Shown: positions 10,224-19,635 of the stretch, in pieces
Position numbering within the stretch: the stretch's first letter is position 1
Layout: each line of letters opens with the position of its first letter
Source of the DNA: Marinobacter subterrani
GTDB taxonomy: Bacteria > Pseudomonadota > Gammaproteobacteria > Pseudomonadales > Oleiphilaceae
Direction: 5' to 3'
Assembly: GCF_001045555.1 (NCBI RefSeq)
Contig: NZ_LFBU01000001.1
Location: forward strand, 744,001-808,000
DNA length: 64,000 nt
Notes under the pieces: model-generated
The model's input: the letters and a program-made list of their open reading frames with translations, nothing else
Database searches by the model: none
Told to the model about the DNA's origin: nothing
Made by a program: the position numbers and the translations under genes

Positions 10224-11297
10224 TTATAACGCAGCGAGTACCGCCTCACCCATTTCCCGGGTGGAAACCCGCTTCGCGCCTTCCGACATGATATCTGCCG
10301 TTCGCAGGCCCTGGTCCAGAACCTTGCTGACCGCCGCTTCAATCGCCTCTGCGGCCGTTTCCTCATTCAGACTGTACCGCAACATCATGGCGGCACTGAG
10401 GATGGTGGCCAGCGGATTGGCAATGCCCTTGCCGGCAATGTCCGGCGCTGAACCGTGGCACGGCTCGTACATGCCCTGCTTTTCGGAGTTCAGCGACGCC
10501 GAGGGCAACATGCCAATGGAGCCGGTAAGCATAGCCGCTTCGTCGGAAAGAATATCACCAAACATGTTGCCAGTCACAATCACATCGAACTGCTTGGGTG
10601 CCCGAACCAGCTGCATGGCGGCATTATCCACATACATGTGGGAGAGCTCCACATCCGGGTATTCCCGACGCAGATCGTTCATGATTTCCCGCCACAGAAC
10701 AGTGACTTCCAGAACATTCGCCTTGTCAACGGAACACAGCTTCTTGCCCCGCTGCTGGGCTGCCTCGAAGGCGACCCGGCCGATACGACGAATTTCCGAT
10801 TCTGTATAAGCGTAGGTGTTGTAGCCCTGACGCTCTCCGCTTTCCAGTTCGCGAACGCCGCGCGGCTGACCAAAATAGATGCCGCCAGTCAGTTCCCGGA
10901 CAATCATGATGTCCAGACCGGATACCACTTCCGGCTTCAATGACGACGCGGAGGCCAGCTGTGGATACAGGATGGCCGGGCGCAGGTTGGCAAACAGCTC
11001 CAGATTGGAACGCAATCCGAGCAGCCCTTTCTCCGGGCGCTTGGCCATCGGCAGGCCGTCCCATTGCGGGCCGCCAACGGCGCCCAGCAGGATGGCATCG
11101 GCCTTCCGCGCCTTTTCCAGCGTCTCCTCCGGCAGCGGCGTGTCGGCTTCATCAATCGCCGCGCCGCCGACAAGAGCAGATTCGAAATTCAGACCAAGAT
11201 CGAACTGATCATTGATTTTATGAAGCACCTTTTCGGCTTCCGCAACGATTTCCGGGCCGATGCCGTCGCCGGGAAGCATTAATACTGTTCTGGGCAT
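10224..11297 (-). CDS. leuB: LeuB, 3-isopropylmalate dehydrogenase
   Basis: LeuB oxidises and decarboxylates 3-isopropylmalate with NAD to 2-oxoisocaproate in leucine synthesis. The 357-residue product opens with the [11 protein letters not shown] nucleotide-binding segment and has the isocitrate/isopropylmalate dehydrogenase signature [12 protein letters not shown]. The ATG at 11297 is preceded by AAGGAAA and gives the family N-terminus; an ATG six codons upstream is less likely. The 320-base gap to leuD is filled with repeats. Confidence 0.97.
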   Translation of the reverse strand: MPRTVLMLPGDGIGPEIVAEAEKVLHKINDQFDLGLNFESALVGGAAIDEADTPLPEETLEKARKADAILLGAVGGPQWDGLPMAKRPEKGLLGLRSNLELFANLRPAILYPQLASASSLKPEVVSGLDIMIVRELTGGIYFGQPRGVRELESGERQGYNTYAYTESEIRRIGRVAFEAAQQRGKKLCSVDKANVLEVTVLWREIMNDLRREYPDVELSHMYVDNAAMQLVRAPKQFDVIVTGNMFGDILSDEAAMLTGSIGMLPSASLNSEKQGMYEPCHGSAPDIAGKGIANPLATILSAAMMLRYSLNEETAAEAIEAAVSKVLDQGLRTADIMSEGAKRVSTREMGEAVLAAL

Positions 11298-11323
11298 GTG
11301 TTTTCCTTGTTCCATTTCTCTGT

Positions 11324-11551
11324 GTCGGATTACGCTCGCGCTAATCCGACCTACCTAATTGGGATTTTCGTAGGGTCCCTGTCGGATTATGCTCGCGCTA
11401 ATCCGGCCTACCTAATTGGGATTTTCGTAGGGTCTCTGTCGGATTACGCTCGCGCTAATTCGGCCTACCTAATTGGGATTTTCGTAGAGTCCCTGTCGGA
11501 TTACGCCTTTGGCTAATCCCACCTACTTAATTGGGGTTTTCTTCGGATAGC
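11324..11551. repeat. Four tandem 57-bp units with REP-like palindrome
   Basis: Units begin at 11324, 11381, 11438 and 11495, an exact 57-base period. Each unit starts with an imperfect palindrome of the form GTCGGATTA...TAATCCGAC/CTAC followed by a conserved linker (CTAATTGGGATTTTCGTAG). The fourth unit diverges in the loop (CCTTTGG) and end. The palindrome resembles REP-type elements, which are spread by RAYT transposases; none is encoded in this window. Confidence 0.85.
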
Positions 11552-11560
11552 GGCCAGACA

Positions 11561-11593
11561 GGTAGGTCGGATTAGCACCAGCGTAATCCGACA
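11561..11593. repeat. Inverted REP-like copy
   Basis: GGTAGGTCGGATTAGC...GCGTAATCCGACA, the same palindrome as in the tandem units but in the opposite direction (GTAG end on the left). Together with the tandem units it makes a BIME-like head-to-head arrangement. Confidence 0.75.
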
Positions 11594-11617
11594 TCAAAAT
11601 CACCTGCAGCACCAAAG

Positions 11618-12265
11618 TCAGCTGCCCGCACCAAACAACCAGGGCGCTGTTTTCCGGCGACTGTCTTCATAGGACTTGATAGCGTCTGCATCCTCCAGCG
11701 TGACACCAATATCATCCAGGCCGTTCAGCAGGCAGTGGCGGCGGAAATCATCCACCTCGAAACTGAAGGTCTCATCAGACGGTGTGGTTACCGTTCTGGC
11801 GTCAAGGTCCACCGACAACTGATAGCCTTCGCTCTGCTCCGCCTCCTGGAAAAGCCGATCAACCACTTCCTCAGGAAGAACAATGGGTAACAGACCATTC
11901 TTGAAGCAGTTGTTATAGAAAATATCGGCAAAACTCGGAGCAATGATCACCCGGAAGCCGAAATCTTCCAGTGCCCAGGGGGCGTGCTCGCGGCTCGACC
12001 CGCAACCAAAATTGCGCCGGGCCAAGAGTACACTGGCGCCCTTGTACCGGTCCTGATTCAGGACAAAATCCGGATTGATCGGCCGCTTGGAGCAGTCCTG
12101 ATCCGGCCTGCCTTCGTCCAGATAGCGCAGCTCGTCAAACAGGTTCGGCCCGAAACCGGTGCGCTTGATGGATTTCAGAAACTGCTTGGGAATAATCATG
12201 TCCGTGTCCACATTGGAACGGTCCATGGGGGCGACAACGCCCTGGTGTTGCGTAAATGCGCGCAT
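11618..12265 (-). CDS. leuD: LeuD, 3-isopropylmalate dehydratase small subunit
   Basis: LeuD pairs with LeuC to isomerise 2-isopropylmalate to 3-isopropylmalate. The 215-residue protein has the swivelling aconitase-type domain with the [13 protein letters not shown] and [15 protein letters not shown] motifs. It starts 16 bases after leuC and is clearly in the same operon. Confidence 0.97.
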   Translation of the reverse strand: MRAFTQHQGVVAPMDRSNVDTDMIIPKQFLKSIKRTGFGPNLFDELRYLDEGRPDQDCSKRPINPDFVLNQDRYKGASVLLARRNFGCGSSREHAPWALEDFGFRVIIAPSFADIFYNNCFKNGLLPIVLPEEVVDRLFQEAEQSEGYQLSVDLDARTVTTPSDETFSFEVDDFRRHCLLNGLDDIGVTLEDADAIKSYEDSRRKTAPWLFGAGS

Positions 12266-12281
12266 GGTTCTCTCCTGTGGA

Positions 12282-13700
12282 TCAGTTCATCAGCTCACGG
12301 ACATCAACGAAATGGCCCGCCACCGCAGCGGCCGCCGCCATGGCCGGGCTCACCAGATGGGTGCGACCACCAAAGCCCTGGCGCCCTTCGAAATTCCGGT
12401 TCGACGTGGAGGCACAATGCTCGCCCTGGCCCAGCTTGTCGGCGTTCATGGCCAGGCACATGGAGCAACCCGGATCGCGCCATTCCAGACCCGCTTCAAT
12501 GAAAATCCTGTCCAGGCCCTCCTGCTCCGCCTGCACCTTCACCAACCCGGATCCCGGCACCACCATGGCCTGCTTCAGCGTTGGAGACACCTTGCGCCCC
12601 TTCACCACGGCAGCCGCCTCGCGCAAATCCTCAATACGGCTGTTGGTGCAGGAACCGATAAACACCCTGTCCAGCTTGATGTCGGTAATCGGCATATTCG
12701 CCTGCAAGCCCATGTATTTCAGCGCGCGCACGATGCCCTCACGCTTGATCGGATCGGCTTCCTTCTCCGGGTCCGGCACATTGCCGCCAACCCCGGCAAC
12801 CATTTCAGGGGAAGTACCCCAGCTCACCTGTGGCTGGATTTCCGAGCCTTCCAGCTCAACAACCTTGTCGAAAACCGCGTCCTCGTCACTGTGCAGGGTA
12901 CGCCAGTAGTCCATCGCCGCATCCCACTGCTCGCCCTTGGGCGAGAACGGACGGCCACGCACGTATTCAATCGTGGTGTCGTCGACTGCAACCATACCCA
13001 CCCGGGCACCGGCCTCGATCGACATGTTGCAGATGGTCATCCGGGCTTCCATGCTCAAACCCCGAATAGCCTCACCACCAAACTCGATCGCATGGCCGGT
13101 CCCGCCGGCCGTGCCGATCTTGCTGATAATGGCCAGAACCACATCCTTGCCGGTCACCCGCGGCCCGAGCTTGCCATTCACCTTCACCAGCATGTTCTTC
13201 ATCTTCTGCTGCACCAGGCACTGGGTCGCCAGCACATGCTCAACCTCACTGGTACCGATACCGTGCGCCAGACAGCCAAATGCCCCATGGGTAGAGGTGT
13301 GGGAATCACCACAGACAATGCTCATGCCGGGCAAGGTGGCGCCCTGCTCTGGCCCAATCACATGCACAATACCCTGGCGCTGGTCCTTGATCTTGAACTC
13401 AAGAATCCCGAACTCATCGCAGTTCTTGTCGAGGGTTTCCACCTGAATCCGGGATACCGGGTCGACAATACCTTCCACACCCCGTTCACGATCAGTGGTC
13501 GGAACGTTGTGGTCCGGGGTCGCAATGTTGGCATCAATCCGCCACGGCTTGCGCCCGGCCAGGCGCAGGCCTTCGAACGCCTGCGGTGAGGTCACTTCGT
13601 GCAGTAAGTGACGATCGATATAAATCAGCGCGGAGCCATCGTCGCGCTGTTTGACGAGATGATCGTCCCACAATTTATCGTATAAGGTCTTGCCCGCCAT
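12282..13700 (-). CDS. leuC: LeuC, 3-isopropylmalate dehydratase large subunit
   Basis: LeuC is the [4Fe-4S] catalytic subunit of isopropylmalate isomerase. The 472-residue protein has cluster ligands Cys351 (IGSCTNSR) and Cys412 and Cys415 (GCSMC), and the DSHTSTHG segment. It is the first gene of the leu group; the divergent LysR gene is a likely regulator. Two 103-bp inverted-repeat elements lie in the gap between the two genes. Confidence 0.97.
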   Translation of the reverse strand: MAGKTLYDKLWDDHLVKQRDDGSALIYIDRHLLHEVTSPQAFEGLRLAGRKPWRIDANIATPDHNVPTTDRERGVEGIVDPVSRIQVETLDKNCDEFGILEFKIKDQRQGIVHVIGPEQGATLPGMSIVCGDSHTSTHGAFGCLAHGIGTSEVEHVLATQCLVQQKMKNMLVKVNGKLGPRVTGKDVVLAIISKIGTAGGTGHAIEFGGEAIRGLSMEARMTICNMSIEAGARVGMVAVDDTTIEYVRGRPFSPKGEQWDAAMDYWRTLHSDEDAVFDKVVELEGSEIQPQVSWGTSPEMVAGVGGNVPDPEKEADPIKREGIVRALKYMGLQANMPITDIKLDRVFIGSCTNSRIEDLREAAAVVKGRKVSPTLKQAMVVPGSGLVKVQAEQEGLDRIFIEAGLEWRDPGCSMCLAMNADKLGQGEHCASTSNRNFEGRQGFGGRTHLVSPAMAAAAAVAGHFVDVRELMN

Positions 13701-13839
13701 GGTTCTCTCTCACTCTCTGGGGGTTTCTGGTTATCGCATTTGATGGTCCATCTTACCGCTTTGCCATGGATAACCTCAATTCATGTTTTTCATCTATCGC
13801 ATTCCTTTGGGTTATTCGATAAGCTTCGGTGAAGGTCGC

Positions 13840-13942
13840 ATGGAGGGCAGAGCTTCCCAAAACACGCCCGTGAATACGTCCCTGTAGGGCTCGGTCGCGC
13901 CATCCCTGGCGCTCCACGGTTTTGGGAAGCTCTGCCCTCCAT
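13840..13942 (+). repeat. 103-bp element A with perfect 24-bp terminal inverted repeats
   Basis: The ends at 13840-13863 and 13919-13942 are perfect complements over 24 bases (starting ATGGAGGGCAGAGC). The 55-base core carries ACGTCCCTGT and GCCATCCCTGG. There is no coding frame. It could be a MITE-like or REP-like mobile unit that forms a long hairpin when transcribed. Confidence 0.85.
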
Positions 13943-13983
13943 ACTCCCAGAACTTTGCGGGTATTCGCGACACTCTGGGGAGC

Positions 13984-14086
13984 GGGTTGGAACAGCGTTT
14001 TCAAAACCGTAGAGGGCCAGGGATGGCCCGAAACGAGCCCACATGGACGTGCTTGTCGGCGTGTTTTGAAAACGCTGTTCCAACCC
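13984..14086 (-). repeat. 103-bp element B, inverted relative of element A
   Basis: The ends at 13984-14007 and 14063-14086 are perfect complements over 24 bases (starting GGGTTGGAACAGCG). Read on the minus strand its core matches that of element A (ACGTCC-TGT-GGGCTCG, GCCATCCCTGG), so the two are the same family, same length and opposite orientation, although their end sequences differ at many positions. Confidence 0.85.
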
Positions 14087-14124
14087 GGGACCTTCCCCCA
14101 GGTTCAAATACCGGAAAAACAGGC

Positions 14125-14997
14125 ATGGATTCAAACGCATTAAAAGCCTTCCTGACCATCGTAGATCAGGGCTCGTTCTCGGAAGCCGCTGAGATACTGC
14201 ATCTGACACAGCCGGCAATCTCCAAGCGCTTGGCAGCCCTGGAAAACCAGTTGGGCACCAGTCTGATTGACCGCAGCCACCGCCAGATCCGCCTGACTGA
14301 CGCAGGCAACCGCCTGCTCCCCCATGCCCGAAAGATTCTGGACGAAATCCACAACGCCCGTGTCGCCCTTTCGCCGGATTCGGGCCAGGTGGAAGGCGAG
14401 CTTCAGATTATTGCCAGCCACCACATCGGCCTGCACCACCTTCCCAACTGGCTTCGCCGGTTCAAACGGCAATACCCGCAGGTCTCCATCAACCTGCAAT
14501 TCATGGAATCCGATGCCGCTTATGAGCAGATGCGCAAGCGCAACGCCGAGCTCGCGTTCGTCACCCTGAGCGACAGCATGGAGCCCAGCTTCAAGGTATT
14601 CGCGCAGTGGCCAGACCCGATGGAATTTGTGGCAGGCGTTGAGCATCCACTGGCGAGACTGAACAAACCGGTACTTTCAGACCTGGCTGATCATCCTGCG
14701 CTGCTGCCCGACACCTCAACAGCCACCTACAGGGTGGTTAGCCGGCTGTTCCTGGAAGCCAACCTCCACCTCAACCCGCAGATGCCAACGAATTACCTGG
14801 AAACCCTGAAAATGATGACCAGCGTCGGCCTTGGCTGGAGCGTATTACCGATGCGGATGGTGGATGAGAGCCTTCGCGTGCTGGAGATCAACCGGCCGGT
14901 ATCCCGGGTTCTCGGAGGCATCGGGCTGGCAGGAAGGCAGCTCAGCAATGCATCGAAGGCACTGCTGGAGATTGTTCAGGAAGAAGAAGGCCCCTGA
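14125..14997 (+). CDS. LysR-family transcriptional regulator
   Basis: A 290-residue regulator with an N-terminal winged helix-turn-helix (about residues 1-60, FSEAAEILHLTQPAISKRL) and a periplasmic-binding-type effector domain. I chose the ATG at 14125, where the family sequence begins; the frame is open upstream through the repeat element, but that part is not protein-like. It diverges from leuC, as does a LysR gene in Pseudomonas, so control of leucine genes is plausible but not shown. The effector is unknown. Confidence 0.92.
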   Translation: MDSNALKAFLTIVDQGSFSEAAEILHLTQPAISKRLAALENQLGTSLIDRSHRQIRLTDAGNRLLPHARKILDEIHNARVALSPDSGQVEGELQIIASHHIGLHHLPNWLRRFKRQYPQVSINLQFMESDAAYEQMRKRNAELAFVTLSDSMEPSFKVFAQWPDPMEFVAGVEHPLARLNKPVLSDLADHPALLPDTSTATYRVVSRLFLEANLHLNPQMPTNYLETLKMMTSVGLGWSVLPMRMVDESLRVLEINRPVSRVLGGIGLAGRQLSNASKALLEIVQEEEGP

Positions 14998-15000
14998 GAG

Positions 15001-16149
15001 TCAGGCCTGCGCTTCAACCGGCGGGGGCCTGAGCCCCCGCCAGGTAATCACAATGGCAATGGCCATGGCCACAGCACCGCCCCAGAAAGCCGCCGAGGTA
15101 TTGAAGCCATCCACCAGAAAACCCGACAGCCACGCCCCCAGCGCACCACCGGCACCAAACGTCAGCCCGCTGTACAGAGCCTGCCCCTGACCATGATGAT
15201 GCTTTCCGAAAAAACCCTGGATGTATTGAACCGAAATGGCATGAAGCGCGCCGTAGGAAGCAGCGTGCAGCAACTGGGCAAACAGCAGCATGGCCAGCAC
15301 ATCCGTCAGCTCGGCGATCAGCACCCAGCGAATCATTGTCAGCGTGAGTGCACCAATAGCAATCTGCCGGACCGTGAAATTACGGGTCAGCCGGTGCATA
15401 ACCAGAAACAGCGCGATTTCCGCCACCACTCCGAGTGACCACAGCAGCCCTATCGCCAATTTGCCATAACCATGCTGCGCAAGGTGAATACTGAAAAAGG
15501 TGTAATAGGCGCCGTGGGAAACCTGGAGCAGAAAGTTCATCAGGAAAAAGGTCACCACTGCCGGGTGCGTGACAATCGCCTTCAGGCTACCCCTCGGTGC
15601 CGGCGACTTTCGCTCCCCCCGATCGGAAGGCACAAGAAAAGCAGACACTGCTATTCCGACAAACACTGGCAACAGCAGCCAGGGGAGATTCTGGATCGGC
15701 ACCAGCTCAAGCAAACCACCTACCGATGCCACCGCACCGATAAAACCGATCGAGCCCCAGAGGCGGACCCTGCCGTACTTCTCCCGGTTCGCGCCAAGGG
15801 TTCGAAGGGTGATCACCTCATAAAGCGGCAGAATCGCGTTCCAGAAAAAGGTAAAGGCCAGCATTACCAGCAACAGGCCGTAAAACCCTGGCTGCAGAAA
15901 AACACCGGCGAAGAACAGCGAGCCGGTAATCGCTCCGAACCGGACCAGCCTTACCCGTTGCCCCGTCCTGTCGCCGAGCCAGCCCCAGACACTGGGCGCG
16001 ATGACTTTGGTGAGCTGAATGGTGGCCATCAGAGTGGCGATCTGAAGATAGGTGTAGCCCAGCCCCTCGAGGTAGAGGGACCAGTACGGAAGGAGCCCGC
16101 CCAGGAGCGCAAAGAACCAGAAATAGAGGTTGGAAAGGCGCCAGTAGAT
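15001..16149 (-). CDS. MFS transporter (PPP/MFS_1-like) lacking a standard start codon
   Basis: A 12-helix inner-membrane transporter related to the 3-phenylpropionate permease-like group; its substrate is unknown. Family-like sequence begins at a YWRLSNLYFWFF segment and continues in frame to 15001. From the TAA at 16162-16164 to the first ATG at 16029 there is no ATG, GTG or TTG. I set the start at ATC (16149), which has AGAGGT six bases upstream and gives 382 residues, normal for the family; starting at 16029 would remove about the first 40 residues, including the first membrane helix. It could use a near-cognate start or be newly damaged. The aroC neighbourhood matches Pseudomonas. Confidence 0.75.
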   Translation of the reverse strand: MYWRLSNLYFWFFALLGGLLPYWSLYLEGLGYTYLQIATLMATIQLTKVIAPSVWGWLGDRTGQRVRLVRFGAITGSLFFAGVFLQPGFYGLLLVMLAFTFFWNAILPLYEVITLRTLGANREKYGRVRLWGSIGFIGAVASVGGLLELVPIQNLPWLLLPVFVGIAVSAFLVPSDRGERKSPAPRGSLKAIVTHPAVVTFFLMNFLLQVSHGAYYTFFSIHLAQHGYGKLAIGLLWSLGVVAEIALFLVMHRLTRNFTVRQIAIGALTLTMIRWVLIAELTDVLAMLLFAQLLHAASYGALHAISVQYIQGFFGKHHHGQGQALYSGLTFGAGGALGAWLSGFLVDGFNTSAAFWGGAVAMAIAIVITWRGLRPPPVEAQA

Positions 16150-16210
16150 AACAGAACCTCTTTATCGATACGACAGAAGACGATTCGCGCGCTTGGGGTC
16201 TTGGGATGTT

Positions 16211-16243
16211 GTCGGATTACGCCCGTGGCTAATCCGACCTACG
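16211..16243. repeat. Single REP-like copy
   Basis: GTCGGATTACGC...GCTAATCCGACCTAC, the same palindrome as in the 57-bp array at 11.3 kb, lying between aroC and the transporter gene. It may form a hairpin in the aroC transcript. Confidence 0.8.
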
Positions 16244-16289
16244 GGTTCTCTATCCGAAGATTCAGTTTCACCAAATCTGAAAAGCCAAA

Positions 16290-17384
16290 TCAGAGCTGCC
16301 CAATAACCGGCGTAGAAACCGAAACATCCCCATTCTGCCCCCGATGCCGCAAATAATGATCCATCAGCACAATGGCCATCATCGCCTCGGCAATCGGCGT
16401 CGCCCGAATACCCACACAGGGATCGTGCCGCCCGGTCGTAATCACCTCCACCGGGTTGCCGTGCACATCAATGCTTCGCCCCGGCAACCGCAGGCTCGAT
16501 GTCGGCTTCAGCGCAATACTCGCCACAATCGGCTGGCCAGAGGAAATGCCCCCGAGCACTCCGCCGGCGTTGTTGGACAGAAAACCCTCAGGTGTCATCT
16601 CATCCCGATGCTCGGTGCCCTTCTGCTCAATGCAGTCAAAGCCGGCACCAATCTCCACGCCCTTCACCGCATTGATACTCATCAACGCATGGGCCAGATC
16701 CGCATCCAGGCGGTCAAAGATCGGCTCACCCAGCCCGGGCGGCACACCTTCGGCAACCACATTGATCCGGGCACCGATGGAATCCCCCTCCTTGCGGAGC
16801 GCATCCATATAGGCTTCCATTTCGGCAACCTTGTCCGCATCCGGGCAAAAGAAAGGGTTCTGATGCACCTGATCCCAGTCCAGCTTTTCAGCCTTGATCG
16901 GGCCAAGTTGGGAGAGATAGCCGCGAATACGAATTCCGAGCCGCTGCTCGAGGAACTTCCGCGCCACCGCACCCGCGGCCACCCGCATGGCCGTCTCCCG
17001 CGCCGACGAACGCCCGCCACCGCGATAATCGCGGACACCGTACTTGTGCATGTAGGTGTAGTCCGCGTGGGCCGGCCGGAACTGCTCGGCTATTTTCGAG
17101 TAGTCCTTCGACCGCTGGTCGGTGTTTTCAATCAGCAATCCGATGGGCGTGCCGGTGGTTTTACCCTCAAACACCCCGGAGAGAATTTTTACCTCGTCCG
17201 CTTCCCGGCGCTGGGTCGTGTGCCGGGAGGTGCCAGGCTTGCGACGATCCAGATCGCGCTGCATATCCGCTTCCGAGAGCTCAAGCCCCGGAGGGCAGCC
17301 GTCGATGATGCAACCCAGTGCCGCCCCGTGGCTCTCGCCGAAGGAGGTAACAGTAAACAGTTTTCCGAATGTATTTCCAGACAT
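16290..17384 (-). CDS. aroC: AroC, chorismate synthase
   Basis: AroC removes phosphate from 5-enolpyruvylshikimate 3-phosphate to make chorismate, using reduced FMN as a catalyst. The 364-residue protein has the signature N-terminal GESHG segment, the [14 protein letters not shown] segment and the [11 protein letters not shown] motif. Length is typical. It follows prmB by 37 bases, and its product feeds tryptophan and folate genes also present here (trpAB, pabB). Confidence 0.97.
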   Translation of the reverse strand: MSGNTFGKLFTVTSFGESHGAALGCIIDGCPPGLELSEADMQRDLDRRKPGTSRHTTQRREADEVKILSGVFEGKTTGTPIGLLIENTDQRSKDYSKIAEQFRPAHADYTYMHKYGVRDYRGGGRSSARETAMRVAAGAVARKFLEQRLGIRIRGYLSQLGPIKAEKLDWDQVHQNPFFCPDADKVAEMEAYMDALRKEGDSIGARINVVAEGVPPGLGEPIFDRLDADLAHALMSINAVKGVEIGAGFDCIEQKGTEHRDEMTPEGFLSNNAGGVLGGISSGQPIVASIALKPTSSLRLPGRSIDVHGNPVEVITTGRHDPCVGIRATPIAEAMMAIVLMDHYLRHRGQNGDVSVSTPVIGQL

Positions 17385-17421
17385 AATTCAGTATCTTATT
17401 AAACTTTTATGAGAAACAGGA

Positions 17422-18324
17422 TTAAATGGAATCCTGCCAATGGCGCAGGTCCTGTTCGGTAACCAGAAAGACGCCATCGCCGCCGTTTTCGAACTCGAGC
17501 CAGGTCAAGGGCAGGTCCGGATAGGCCTCATCCAGAGCTACCCAGCTATTACCAACTTCCACGATCAGGAGCCCTCCCGGTGTGAGATGGTTTGCCGCAT
17601 TGGCAATAATCCTGTGAGCAATATCCAGCCCGTCTTTTCCGGCGGCCAGGCCCAGCTCCGGCTCATGGCGATATTCGTCCGGCATGCTGGCCAGGTCATC
17701 CGCGTCCACATAGGGCGGGTTGCTGACGATCACATCGTACCGGCCCTCAATAGTCGCGAACACGTCCGATTGTACGGTTCGAACCCGGTCCCGGACTCCG
17801 TGCAGTTCGATGTTTGAATCCGCCACGGCCAGTGCATCGGCAGAAATATCCGAAAGATCCACCTCGGCGTCGGTGAAAACCGAGGCCGCCCCGATGCCGA
17901 TGCAGCCACTGCCGGTACAGAGATCAAGAATGCGCTCAACAGGCTTGTCGCCCAGCCAGGGCTGAAAACCATTTTCGATCAGTTCACCGATGGGCGAACG
18001 AGGCACCAGTACGCGCTCATCCACGTGGAACGGCATCCCCATGAACCAGGCTTCGCCCAACAGATAAGCCAGGGGCACACGGTCATCCACCCGGCGGCAG
18101 ATGCGCTCCACAATCAGCTCCCGCTCGCCACGGGTAAGCCGGGCATCCAGAAACACCGTGTTATTTTCCAGCGGCAGATGCAGGCTGCGCATGACCAACT
18201 GCACCGCCTCGTCCCAGACATTGTCGGTACCATGACCAAAAAACAGCGGCGAGGCCGCAAACTGCGAGGAGGCGTAGCGGAGGTAATCCCGAACGCTGTG
18301 GAGATCATCAATGGGGCTGGTCAC
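17422..18324 (-). CDS. prmB: PrmB, ribosomal protein L3 glutamine methyltransferase
   Basis: PrmB methylates a glutamine of ribosomal protein L3 using S-adenosylmethionine. The 300-residue product has the SAM-binding [11 protein letters not shown] motif (about 134-144) and the catalytic NPPY motif (202-205). The GTG at 18324, about nine bases after ACAGGAT, fits the family N-terminus better than an ATG 45 codons upstream. The prmB-aroC pair is common in gammaproteobacteria. Confidence 0.93.
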   Translation of the reverse strand: MTSPIDDLHSVRDYLRYASSQFAASPLFFGHGTDNVWDEAVQLVMRSLHLPLENNTVFLDARLTRGERELIVERICRRVDDRVPLAYLLGEAWFMGMPFHVDERVLVPRSPIGELIENGFQPWLGDKPVERILDLCTGSGCIGIGAASVFTDAEVDLSDISADALAVADSNIELHGVRDRVRTVQSDVFATIEGRYDVIVSNPPYVDADDLASMPDEYRHEPELGLAAGKDGLDIAHRIIANAANHLTPGGLLIVEVGNSWVALDEAYPDLPLTWLEFENGGDGVFLVTEQDLRHWQDSI

Positions 18325-18418
18325 AAACGTAAATCCTGTGAGAGAGCGTGTCAGCGCGGGATTATACGCTGTTTGTCGGCCTGACTGCAGCCCTGCCATA
18401 CAGCGCCGTGGAATCGTC

Positions 18419-19630
18419 TCAGACGGCCAGCGGCCCGGAACTGCTGCGACTTTCCTCAAACCGGTCCAGAGCCGCCGCCATCCGCTCGCGGCCGAGCTGA
18501 ATCAGCTCCGGCGCTTTGTGATAGTCATAGCTCCGGCAGGCATTTTTCGGGACATTCACCAGCAGATCAGGGGGATAGCCGGCAATCTTGTACTGCACGA
18601 GCGCGCTCTGCATGGTTTCGATGGTCAGGTTCATCACATCGAACTTGCCAATTCCGAGCTTGTCCCAGTCGATGGTTTCGTGATCTTCCTGGACTTTCTT
18701 GTCGGGATGCTTCTTCTCAACCTGCTTGTGATGCTCTTTTTTCTTCACTTCCCTCGATATCTTTTCTTCCGGGCTTTCGCCGCTATCCGGTTTGCGCGCA
18801 GTCAGCGATTTCAGCGCATCCCAGTCAAACCAGCGGGACGCTTTATCCCGGATGGTGTCCACCCACTCCTCCATGTCTGGGCCTGTGTCGTCCCCGGCAA
18901 AGGCGGCATCCGGGATGCGCCGGCTTCGGTCATCCTCGCCACTGAGGTTGACGGCCACAATCATGTCGGCATGGGAGGAAATGGTGGGGATGATCGGCAA
19001 TGGATTCAGCAAGGCACCGTCCACCAGAACCCGGCCATTGAGAACCAGCGGCGTGACGACGCTCGGTATGGCCACCGAAGCGCGAATGGCCTGATCCAGC
19101 GGGCCTTCCTGGAACCAGATTTCCTTGTGGGCCAGCAGATCGGTCGCCACGGCTGTAAAGGCAATGGGGAGGTTCTCGATGCGGGTATCACCCAGCATTT
19201 CCCGCACCACAGAGAAGATTTTTTCGCCCCGGATAGCGCCAACGGAGTTAAAGGTGACATCCAGCAGCTTCAGCACATCAAACTGGCCAAGGCCGGTCAC
19301 CCAGTCCTTGTAGTCCTGCATCTTTCCGGCGGCGTACATGCCACCAATCAGGGCTCCCATGGAACAGCCGGAAATAGCGACGATGTCGTAACCGCGCTCG
19401 GCCAGTATTTCAATGGCGCCAATGTGGGCATACCCCCGCGCGCCACCACTGCCCAGGGTGAGCGCAACGGTCTTCCGCCGCCGGGTTTTGTGCTCTAGCG
19501 TTTCCGGGTTTGCCGGCGCGTTAGTCGCCGACACATCCGAACTCTGCAAAACCCGGGAGGCACCGTTACGGGGCTCGTCCCCCGGGGCCGGGCCTTTTGA
19601 GCCCTGATTGTCATCCGTTGATTTGCCCAT
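18419..19630 (-). CDS. Patatin-like phospholipase (RssA-type)
   Basis: A 403-residue protein with a patatin fold: oxyanion-hole [10 protein letters not shown], nucleophile Ser90 in GCSMG, and catalytic Asp204 in DGA. The family cleaves acyl chains of lipids; the substrate here is unknown. It has a long hydrophilic N-terminus (about 50 residues) and a highly charged, Lys/His/Glu-rich segment at about residues 285-318 that looks like an insertion. No signal peptide is visible, so it is probably cytoplasmic or membrane-associated. It is six bases after the upstream DUF4892 gene and probably co-transcribed. Confidence 0.88.
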   Translation of the reverse strand: MGKSTDDNQGSKGPAPGDEPRNGASRVLQSSDVSATNAPANPETLEHKTRRRKTVALTLGSGGARGYAHIGAIEILAERGYDIVAISGCSMGALIGGMYAAGKMQDYKDWVTGLGQFDVLKLLDVTFNSVGAIRGEKIFSVVREMLGDTRIENLPIAFTAVATDLLAHKEIWFQEGPLDQAIRASVAIPSVVTPLVLNGRVLVDGALLNPLPIIPTISSHADMIVAVNLSGEDDRSRRIPDAAFAGDDTGPDMEEWVDTIRDKASRWFDWDALKSLTARKPDSGESPEEKISREVKKKEHHKQVEKKHPDKKVQEDHETIDWDKLGIGKFDVMNLTIETMQSALVQYKIAGYPPDLLVNVPKNACRSYDYHKAPELIQLGRERMAAALDRFEESRSSSGPLAV

Positions 19631-19635
19631 TGTGT

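Larger units (their letters stand above)
11298..11617. other. leuD-leuB intergenic region filled with repeats (320 bases)
   Basis: About 250 of the 320 bases are four 57-bp tandem units plus one inverted REP-like copy. Because leuD and leuB are usually close together, the array has probably expanded inside the operon. A plus-strand reading frame here simply translates the repeat (57 is 19 codons) and is not a gene. Confidence 0.75.
13701..14124. other. leuC-LysR divergent intergenic region (424 bases)
   Basis: It should hold the promoters for leuC and the LysR gene. About half of it is two 103-bp elements (13840-13942 and 13984-14086) with perfect 24-bp terminal inverted repeats. The leuC-proximal 139 bases carry no obvious repeat and probably the leuC promoter. 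The LysR gene starts 38 bases after the second element. Confidence 0.7.

Noticed and set aside
11298..11516. Plus-strand frame of 72 codons with a 19-residue repeat next to leuB
   Set aside because: It is only the translation of the 57-bp DNA repeat (57 is 19 codons); it has no start signal or family likeness, and the repeat also occurs inverted.
11324..11551. CRISPR array
   Set aside because: The whole 57-base unit is conserved, so there are no unique spacers, and no cas genes are nearby.
13987..14124. 46 extra N-terminal codons for the LysR regulator
   Set aside because: They translate the inverted-repeat element B and are not protein-like; the family sequence begins at 14125.
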